Below, in pieces: positions 19,354 to 24,577 of a stretch of DNA of 24,577 nt (positions are counted from its first letter, which is position 1; each line of letters starts with the position of its first letter). Position numbers and translations under genes: made by a program. This stretch comes from a virus. The notes beneath the pieces were generated by a model. The model was not told the origin of the DNA. It saw only the letters and a program-made list of their open reading frames with translations, and made no database searches. The stretch spans positions 1 to 24,577 of the IMG/VR virus record IMGVR_UViG_3300008517_000126, one strand, 5' to 3'.

Positions 19354-20001
19354 CTACATCTCCTTCTTATTTGTACCCTCGCGCAACCGCGCAAAGTTCT
19401 TCAGGTGTACCGCGTGTACCGCGTCCATGATATCACTCTCTTGCAAGCCCGCGACGGCCAGGACGTTGAGCGCAAAAACGAATAGGTCTCCGAACTCTTC
19501 AGCTAGGTTGCCCACATTGATGTCATCGTTGTCGTACACGCGATGCCACTTCCAGGGCGCCGCCTCGAGCAGCTCACCGACCTCTTGATACATGCGCAAC
19601 ACGTTGCGTCGAATATGCTCAACACGCATCGCATCGGTCAGACCATTGTACTTGATTCCCAAGCACAGCTGATAGATACGCTGCACCATGAAAACCATCC
19701 CGATGAATCCGATGTCACGGATCACGAGCAGTTCTTTGTCGGGGTTCTCCGCGACGAAGGCCGTCAACTTTCCGAGCGCGTACGCGGTTGCATAGCCCTT
19801 GACCTCAACGAAGCATTGCGCTTCTTCAATCCAGAAGTCGGGCACGTAGCCACCGGCCGATGTACGAAACAGCTCGGGCTCGTAGGTCCAAGTCAGTCCC
19901 AGATCGTCAAAGACACGCGCGACCTTGACCTCCCACGAGCTATGCATCTGGATCTGGCCGCAAGGACCGTTATATGGGTAGCCCTTAGTCCTCGGACTCA
20001 C
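19354..20001 (-). CDS. PD-(D/E)XK nuclease fused to MazG-like NTP pyrophosphatase
   Basis: A 215-residue fusion. Residues 8-70 form a small PD-(D/E)XK domain: [12 protein letters not shown] (Glu24), YVPDFWI (Asp55) and CFVEVKGYA (Glu66, Lys68). Residues about 105-205 are an all-alpha NTP pyrophosphatase of the MazG/dUTPase-2 type: YQEVGELL (Glu140, Glu143) and [15 protein letters not shown] (Glu168/169, Asp172). The start is placed at a GTG with GAGG 7 nt upstream because conserved residues begin before the first internal ATG. It overlaps the upstream gene by 17 nt. The pyrophosphatase half could hydrolyse dCTP or dUTP, feeding dCMP to the TS-family enzyme as T4 dCTPase does. Confidence 0.82.
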   Translation of the reverse strand: MSPRTKGYPYNGPCGQIQMHSSWEVKVARVFDDLGLTWTYEPELFRTSAGGYVPDFWIEEAQCFVEVKGYATAYALGKLTAFVAENPDKELLVIRDIGFIGMVFMVQRIYQLCLGIKYNGLTDAMRVEHIRRNVLRMYQEVGELLEAAPWKWHRVYDNDDINVGNLAEEFGDLFVFALNVLAVAGLQESDIMDAVHAVHLKNFARLREGTNKKEM

Positions 20002-20509
20002 CCTTGAGCCTCTTGCGAAGTGGCGTCCTCTTCTCCTCGGACTTAGGCTTCTCCACGGGATCGTCGTCGCCGCCAGCATCCTCAGACTGCTTCTCAGCCT
20101 TCGGCGCCTTCTCAGCCTTCGGTGGCTTCTCAGGCTTCTCAGCCTTCGGCGCCTTCTCAGCCTTGCCGGCTGGCTTGCTACCGGACACCTGTTCCAAGAC
20201 GTCCTTATGACGCTTGACCTCGTGCGCGATCTTCATGATGGCCGTCTGCGCCTGCTCCTTGAACGCCGCGAACTCCTTGACCAACCCGGTACCCTCAACA
20301 GCCAGCCCGGTCGTGTCAGCAACGGTCTGCGCCAGCGTCTTCTCCGAACGTTCGGCTGTCTGGAGCGCAACCTCATCGCACTTCTTGAGCTGGGTTTCGA
20401 CATCGCCTTCCGTGTCGATGTCGGTGTATCGGATCTCGAGCTTGACCATCCCGTACTGCTGCCCGGGGATCGGCAGGGTCAATCCTGTCATCACCGAGAT
20501 CTTCGCCAT
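19985..20509 (-). CDS. Unknown protein with Lys/Pro/Ala-rich repeat tail
   Basis: A 174-residue product from an ATG with GAGGAGA upstream, starting 17 nt after the 3' end of tRNA-Trp. Residues 1-35 are beta-like (YGMVKLEIRYTDID) and 36-105 helical. From about 112 the chain is low complexity with KAEKAPKAEKPEKPP units, followed by an acidic stretch (EDAGGDDDPVE) and a basic end. This is probably a disordered, charge-blocked tail. No family is recognised. It follows the putative ssDNA-binding protein gene, so a DNA-linked role is possible. Confidence 0.75.
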   Translation of the reverse strand: MAKISVMTGLTLPIPGQQYGMVKLEIRYTDIDTEGDVETQLKKCDEVALQTAERSEKTLAQTVADTTGLAVEGTGLVKEFAAFKEQAQTAIMKIAHEVKRHKDVLEQVSGSKPAGKAEKAPKAEKPEKPPKAEKAPKAEKQSEDAGGDDDPVEKPKSEEKRTPLRKRLKGESED

Positions 20510-20525
20510 CCTAGGTCTCCTCTCT

Positions 20526-20599
20526 TGGCAGGCGCTGGAGGAATCGAACCCCCGCCTCCTGATTTGGAGTCAAGCGGTCTACCACTAGCCTAAGCGCCC
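20526..20599 (-). tRNA. tRNA-Trp (anticodon CCA), isolated from the main cluster
   Basis: A 74-nt cloverleaf with acceptor GGGCGCT/AGCGCCT (G1-U72), discriminator G and encoded CCA. The anticodon stem CTTGA/TCAGG encloses CTCCAAA, giving CCA. Its first base is the last base of the upstream TAG stop codon, and the next start codon is 17 nt after its CCA, so it is embedded in an mRNA. Confidence 0.94.
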
Positions 20600-21399
20600 T
20601 AGTAACCGGGAGGGCCCGATCCCCACGGCATGTCGTCGGGATCGAAGTCTCCCTCTTCCTTCTCCTGTGTTACCTCGGCCGGTTGTTCGGGTGACTTCTC
20701 TTTTTCCTCAGTACCAACGTCGACCACCCGCTTGTCCGCAGGCGGTGCCGCGGTCTTCTTCTTCTCACCGACAGCCTGGCCATCAAGCGTCCTGACCTTA
20801 CCGTGAGCGATATCCTCGAGCGCGGGCAGTTCCTTACGTAGCAGAACCAGCTTCTCGGACAACTCGGAAGGATCACCTACCGGCTCCAACATGTAGGTCG
20901 GCCGGTTGGTACCCCTGGGTCCCGTGCGGATCCACTCGTAATCCCGGTCGGTCAGCGTACCGAGACGCTGTAGCCGCATCTCGATGCTGCCCTTGTGCAT
21001 GTGCGAGTACCGCATAAGACGTGGTTCGTCGTTGATCTCCTCGTAGCGGATCAGTCCGTTCACGTCCACCTGACGCGAACCCTCGACCTGCTTGGCGTGG
21101 TACATCTTGTACTGCCAGACCCAAGCAAGAAACTGGGTGCCGGCGCTGATCTCCTCGCGACAGAGTTCACAGGCCTGACCCAACTCTTCAAGACAGAAGA
21201 CGCTGTCCCACCACTCGCGACCCGTGGACGTGCGCTTCTTCACGCGGTGAAACGGACCCCAGAAAACGTCGTCGGCGTCGGTCAGGAACCTGATGATGGC
21301 GCTCTCTTGATCTTCATAGAGGCGCACGTGTTTAATGAACTCGCCACCCGTCCCCATACCGGCGGTGGCTTCGCCCATCTGCTTAAATCCATGAGGCAT
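20599..21399 (-). CDS. Putative phage single-stranded DNA-binding protein
   Basis: A 266-residue product. The first 170 residues include aromatic/basic elements suited to ssDNA binding (FWGPFHRVKKRTSTGREWW) and a possible metal site (Cys69, Cys77, Cys80 in ACELC), reminiscent of T4 gp32-type SSBs. From about 210 the chain is Lys/Glu-rich and disordered, ending in an acidic tip, FDPDDMPWGSGPPGY. That tip resembles the DDxPF partner-binding tip of bacterial SSB. Assignment rests on this architecture and location, not on a clear family match. The ATG has GAGGAGGG 8 nt upstream and a GGGTATAGT promoter-like site. The stop codon overlaps tRNA-Trp by one base. Confidence 0.72.
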   Translation of the reverse strand: MPHGFKQMGEATAGMGTGGEFIKHVRLYEDQESAIIRFLTDADDVFWGPFHRVKKRTSTGREWWDSVFCLEELGQACELCREEISAGTQFLAWVWQYKMYHAKQVEGSRQVDVNGLIRYEEINDEPRLMRYSHMHKGSIEMRLQRLGTLTDRDYEWIRTGPRGTNRPTYMLEPVGDPSELSEKLVLLRKELPALEDIAHGKVRTLDGQAVGEKKKTAAPPADKRVVDVGTEEKEKSPEQPAEVTQEKEEGDFDPDDMPWGSGPPGY

Positions 21400-21423
21400 T
21401 CGTTCAGGCCCTCCTCTCGGTCT

Positions 21424-21429
21424 ACTATA
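21424..21429 (-). promoter_or_regulatory. Promoter-like -10 element (GGGTATAGT class) for the SSB-like gene
   Basis: GACTAGGGTATAGTAGACC starts at the TAG stop codon of the sigma-like gene and lies about 25 nt before the SSB-like ATG. No -35 match is visible at any usual spacing. Confidence 0.6.
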
Positions 21430-21431
21430 CC

Positions 21432-21908
21432 CTAGTCGTATAGGTGCGTCCGCAACTCTTCGGTGGCGTCCGTCAGCTCATCGGTGGAGAGATACTCGCG
21501 CCATTGCGCCTTGGCGGTCAGCCCGCGGTCTAGGATCAACCGCACTAGCTTGAGCGCCGGCGGACTCAGTCCCGCCTCAAGCTCGACTCGGTCAAAGCCG
21601 GATTCCCTGATGGACGGCGTCACGTCATCAAGTGATGCTCTCATCGTGGGTGGAACCCGCTTCTTGCGTTGTGGCCTGCTGGCCAACTGACCCATACGGT
21701 TCTGCATGGCCCGGTACAGATAGTGCAGGAAGCCGCTCTCCCCCCGGTCTGGGTCGTAGTTCTTCTGGGCCTTAGCCAGAACGATCCGCATTTCCTGCGC
21801 GATGTCGTCTGAGTCTATACCGAAGATCGGCCAGTGGGAAAACTTGGCAATGAGAGGTCTGAAGCGCTTCTCGAGGTCGTTGAAGGAAAGGCTCTTGATG
21901 TCAGTCAT
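21432..21908 (-). CDS. Small sigma-70-like factor
   Basis: A 158-residue product. Residues 12-75 match sigma region 2: FRPLIAKF, then DSDDIAQEMRIVLAKAQ, YDPDRGESGF and LHYLYRAMQNRM, the part that binds core polymerase and melts the -10. A classical region 4 helix-turn-helix is not evident. Residues 114-158 are helical (LSPPALKLVRLILDRGLTAK) but lack a clear recognition helix. This resembles T4 gp55, a phage late sigma that reads only a -10-type element. The ATG has GGAGGTGA upstream and a host-like extended -10 promoter. It is a plausible reader of the GGGTATAGT sites. Confidence 0.78.
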   Translation of the reverse strand: MTDIKSLSFNDLEKRFRPLIAKFSHWPIFGIDSDDIAQEMRIVLAKAQKNYDPDRGESGFLHYLYRAMQNRMGQLASRPQRKKRVPPTMRASLDDVTPSIRESGFDRVELEAGLSPPALKLVRLILDRGLTAKAQWREYLSTDELTDATEELRTHLYD

Positions 21909-21928
21909 TCGTCACCTCCATTGCGTCC

Positions 21929-21958
21929 ATTATATCACAAAAGCGTATTCAATGTACA
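21929..21958 (-). promoter_or_regulatory. Host-like extended -10 promoter of the sigma-like gene
   Basis: The perfect -10 TATAAT (21929-21934) has the TG extension one base upstream. A TGTACA -35 (21953-21958, 4/6) lies 18 bp further. It sits in the 66-nt gap between primase and the sigma-like gene, with GGAGGTGA and the ATG just downstream. Confidence 0.72.
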
Positions 21959-21974
21959 GGGGTCTGTAAAGGCA

Positions 21975-22922
21975 TCAGAGGTCGCTGGGAAGTATCAGTT
22001 GTCTCGCCTCTGAAACGACACTCGGGATGTCCTGCGGCTCCATTTCTTGGATGTCTTTTACCCCGGCGGGCAGCCGCGCTACCCACACATTATGGTCGCA
22101 GACCAACTTCTTCACGAGTGTCTTCGTCGACAGTCGACCCGCTGCATCATTGTCGAGACAGAGCATGACCCGAGTCGCATGCGCCCGCAGCCAAGCTCGC
22201 TGCTCGGGGATCATGTCACCACCCAACATCGCCAACCCGTTCTCATAACCGCACTGGTGCAGCCACATGGCGTCAAGCGGTCCCTCAACCAACAGCGGCG
22301 TGTCGCCACGGTATAGATGCTGCGGAAAGAGTGTCCGTCGAAAGCCAGAAGGGTAAAGGTATTTACGCGCGAAGGGAAGCCCGCGGTCTACGCGTCTACG
22401 TACGAAGCCCACGAGGTTAGCGCGCTCATTACGCACGGGAAAGATGATGGAGTCGTCGTCCTCATCGTATCGCACCTCGAACTTACGCATGGTCGCGACC
22501 GTAAACCCACGGCTGAAGAAGTACTGTTCCATCTTGGTCGGCGACAGCGCATCATAGACCAGTGACCACTCATGTAGCGCCTCGGCTGCGTTGTTGTCAC
22601 CACCAGTGACCGCAAACAGACGGCTCAACAGCGCCGGAGTAGATTCGACCAGTCCGACCTTGTGCTCGCGCAGCCAGCTGATCGCGCCGGCACGGTCGAC
22701 CTCGAGCAGTGTGGCAACCAGAGTGATCAGTCCGCCGGTCTCGCCCGTGTGCCGATCAATCCAACCCCCATGCTCCCTGTTCACGCTGAAGCTCGGATTA
22801 GTCTCGGGATGGAATGGACAGAGCACATCGAACCATGTACCGCGCGTTCGCCCGGTAAGCTCGAGACCCAGTTCCTCCAAAACCTGGGCGACATCTACTT
22901 CTGCGTCAGCGATCAGTGCCAT
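21975..22922 (-). CDS. DnaG-type primase
   Basis: A 315-residue TOPRIM primase that makes RNA primers for the helicase-coupled fork. The N-terminal motif LCPFHPETNPSFSV has Cys35/His38 of a CHC2-type zinc site, but the second ligand pair is replaced by WIDRHTGETGG, so the zinc site looks degenerate. The TOPRIM core is intact: Glu213 in LLVEGPLDAMW, and Asp257/Asp259 in VMLCLDNDAAGR. The protein ends shortly after TOPRIM, without the DnaB-interaction domain of bacterial DnaG. It starts 9 nt after the helicase stop with only a weak ribosome site, so translational coupling is likely. Confidence 0.9.
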   Translation of the reverse strand: MALIADAEVDVAQVLEELGLELTGRTRGTWFDVLCPFHPETNPSFSVNREHGGWIDRHTGETGGLITLVATLLEVDRAGAISWLREHKVGLVESTPALLSRLFAVTGGDNNAAEALHEWSLVYDALSPTKMEQYFFSRGFTVATMRKFEVRYDEDDDSIIFPVRNERANLVGFVRRRVDRGLPFARKYLYPSGFRRTLFPQHLYRGDTPLLVEGPLDAMWLHQCGYENGLAMLGGDMIPEQRAWLRAHATRVMLCLDNDAAGRLSTKTLVKKLVCDHNVWVARLPAGVKDIQEMEPQDIPSVVSEARQLILPSDL

Positions 22923-22931
22923 ATCGTGTGC

Positions 22932-24224
22932 CTAGTACTTGGGAGTTTCCAACGGAGGCAGCTCATCATGATCCTCCTCCGTCTCGCCCGTCTCACTGAT
23001 GAAGCCATGATCCACATCGAAGTGTAGCCGGCGCCGCACGCGGACCTTCTGTCCACTGCGCAGCTTCTTCACAATGTAGACCCGCTTGGACTCGTCCTTC
23101 TTATCGTATGCCAGCGAGATCACCTCATCGGCCGTCTGTCCAATGCTGTAGCCATAACTGATCTGTGACAGACCCGGAGGCTTCGTTCCCTCGCGCCCAG
23201 CACTGCGATCAGCCTGATGCGCGGCGAGCACAACGACCCGCTCGCGCAACGCCATCGCCTTGAGCAGCTCGGTCCCCGCCTTGAGGACCTCCCAGCCAGC
23301 CTTGCCCCGATCCTTCGAACCGAGCAGATGCAGACCGTCGATCACAACCTCATCCGGCCGATGTTCAGACGTGAGCGACCACACTTCGTCGAACGTGAGT
23401 GAACGCGCCTCCTCTGACGAATCGATACAGACAAAGTGCGCTCTATCGGTCAGGGATTCTAGGTGCTTAACGTACTTCTCGCGATTCTCCAAACCCTGCG
23501 TGATGCCAATGTTTGAAAGCTCCGGGCGTTCCAATAAACACGCCACGATCACGTCGAAGCGCGCGCCCTGTTCGTCCTTTGTCATCTCAGGCGAAATCAG
23601 CAGGATCTTCTTACCGGCAGCCCAGGCCTCCACCGCCATCCGCATCACCAACCACGACTTACCGACCTCCGTGTTACCCAGCACGACGACCAGCTGTCCC
23701 GGACGCAGGCCCACATTGTTGGAATCAAGCAGCTTGAGTCCGGTCGGTATGCCGATGAACTCACCAGCCTCCCGGGCCTTCTTCATCTCGTCAAATGCCT
23801 TGAGCCGTCCAAGCGCATCCCTGTCGAGGTACGACTGTCGCTGCACGCGTCCCAACCGTAGCTGTGACAGATCGTTGATGAGACCGGAGATGCTCTCCCC
23901 GGGCTTGCTGTCAAGCTCGGCTCCGCGGTGCCACAGCGCCTGTCGCGTCTCTGAGATGACCTGACGTTCACGTACGCGCTCAACGTACTTCTCGAGATCT
24001 CCCGACTCCGTGGTCTCAAATCCGAACAGCGACTGAAGATCACTCGAGCTGGGTGCCTCGCCGCGCCGTCGCCGGATGTGCTCAACGATGTAACTCCAGA
24101 CCTGCGCGTGGTTATCGTCAGCCGTAAAACTGTCAGCCGTGATGCCCAGCTCCTCGCACAGCCGCACATCGGCAGCCGTCCGCACGCTTGACAGCAGGTT
24201 AGCCTCGAGCTGTGCTGGATTCAA
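22932..24224 (-). CDS. DnaB-like replicative helicase
   Basis: A 430-residue hexameric helicase. The N-terminal DnaB-like helical domain covers about residues 5-70 (LEANLLSSV, LGITADSFTADDNHAQVWSY). The RecA-like motor carries Walker A GNTEVGKS (183-190), ISPEMTKDEQGARF, Walker B PDEVVIDGLHLL and the sensor VVLAAHQADRS. The end is acidic. The start is a TTG overlapping the previous stop as TTGA, with GAGGGA 9 nt upstream. The frame extends further upstream only as an Arg-rich shadow of the preceding gene. It is paired with primase directly downstream. Confidence 0.92.
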   Translation of the reverse strand: MNPAQLEANLLSSVRTAADVRLCEELGITADSFTADDNHAQVWSYIVEHIRRRRGEAPSSSDLQSLFGFETTESGDLEKYVERVRERQVISETRQALWHRGAELDSKPGESISGLINDLSQLRLGRVQRQSYLDRDALGRLKAFDEMKKAREAGEFIGIPTGLKLLDSNNVGLRPGQLVVVLGNTEVGKSWLVMRMAVEAWAAGKKILLISPEMTKDEQGARFDVIVACLLERPELSNIGITQGLENREKYVKHLESLTDRAHFVCIDSSEEARSLTFDEVWSLTSEHRPDEVVIDGLHLLGSKDRGKAGWEVLKAGTELLKAMALRERVVVLAAHQADRSAGREGTKPPGLSQISYGYSIGQTADEVISLAYDKKDESKRVYIVKKLRSGQKVRVRRRLHFDVDHGFISETGETEEDHDELPPLETPKY

Positions 24225-24541
24225 CGTCCCGCTTCCCTCAGCAGCTCCTCGAGATAGTGCAGCTTGAACGGATCGGGCGCCGAGCGTCGTTCCAACAGCC
24301 TGGGCTCGATCGCCGTGAGCTTCTCCTCCACGTGTCGCACCGTCTCGTAGTTGATCACCTCGAACTCGGTCAGCTCGTCCTCGAGTCGTCCGAGCCAGAA
24401 CCGACAATAGTCAGCTTCCTTCTCCGTTGTGCACAGCCGTGAGAGCCACACGTGTCGCCAATAGGCCGTGTTCCGCCGCGTGATGTTGCGGATCGGTTCA
24501 AGCAACAGGTGGATCCGAGCGCAACGCCAAGGGTCAACCAT
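24221..24541 (-). CDS. Unknown protein upstream of the helicase (start uncertain, may extend past window)
   Basis: At least 106 residues from the ATG at 24541. The frame stays open to the window edge (codons ALADAVVLGEEV before the Met), with good codon use, so the true start may lie outside. GGTGAGGAGG precedes the ATG but very closely. The sequence is helical and Arg/Glu-rich with several Trp and Cys (WRCARIHLLLEPI, YWRHVWLSRL). No family is recognised. Its stop overlaps the helicase TTG start. A loader or accessory for the helicase is conceivable from position only. Confidence 0.65.
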   Translation of the reverse strand: MVDPWRCARIHLLLEPIRNITRRNTAYWRHVWLSRLCTTEKEADYCRFWLGRLEDELTEFEVINYETVRHVEEKLTAIEPRLLERRSAPDPFKLHYLEELLREAGR

Positions 24542-24577
24542 GACCTCCTCACCGAGCACGACCGCGTCGGCCAGTGC

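Noticed and set aside
22932-24407. A longer helicase starting at 24407
   Set aside because: The extra 61 residues are Arg/Gly/Ala-rich, overlap the upstream gene and have no ribosome site. The TTG at 24224 forms a TTGA overlap with a ribosome site and begins at the conserved DnaB N-domain.

Overview
This window looks like part of a large, double-stranded DNA phage genome, probably of an actinobacterial host. Every convincing gene lies on the minus strand. Genes are packed with 4-50 nt overlaps, GTG and TTG starts occur, and there is a complete phage replication and recombination set plus a dense tRNA cluster. The actinobacterial host is inferred from a full-length myo-inositol-phosphate synthase of actinobacterial flavour and from overall base composition. 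It is not proven.

Layout in transcription order (high to low coordinates). 24577-21975: an unknown protein, a DnaB-like helicase and a DnaG-like primase. 21908-20599: a small sigma-like factor and a putative ssDNA-binding protein whose stop codon runs into tRNA-Trp. 20509-11720: a long operon with a Lys/Pro/Ala-repeat protein, a PD-(D/E)XK nuclease fused to a MazG-like NTP pyrophosphatase, inositol-phosphate synthase, a short-chain dehydrogenase, a Gfo/Idh/MocA oxidoreductase, an unknown 336-aa protein, a Cx5R phosphatase, a P-loop kinase, a C5-cytosine methyltransferase, a dNMP-kinase/uracil-glycosylase-fold fusion and a thymidylate-synthase-family enzyme. 11760-6240: family A DNA polymerase, RecA-like recombinase, DUF559-type nuclease, Cas4-like nuclease, a helical protein and a metallophosphoesterase. 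6234-2548: small DNA/zinc-binding proteins, RNase HII, a ClpP-like protease, a membrane protein and several unknowns. 2514-168: 21 tRNA genes, all with encoded CCA and often only 1-4 nt apart, interrupted by a 0.5-kb array of 11 dyads spaced exactly 48 bp apart. The first 71 nt hold the start of another gene.

How the genes may work together. The MazG-like domain, the TS-family enzyme with Asp at the base-recognition position (the dCMP-hydroxymethylase signature) and the dNMP-kinase-like protein together mirror the T4 dCTPase / dCMP hydroxymethylase / dNMP kinase pathway that makes hydroxymethylcytosine. The same operon carries a cyclitol branch (Ino1, two dehydrogenases, a phosphatase), a second kinase, a C5-cytosine methyltransferase homologue and an unknown protein. 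The working hypothesis is an undescribed DNA-cytosine hypermodification system that may use an inositol-derived group. The parts are read from sequence; the pathway is inference.

Regulation. Six sites share the motif GGGTATAGT just upstream of start codons with no common -35, while two others have host-like TATAAT boxes, one of them in front of the sigma-like gene. This suggests a phage-sigma regulon, and three of the GGGTATAGT sites are embedded in frame in the 3' ends of upstream genes.
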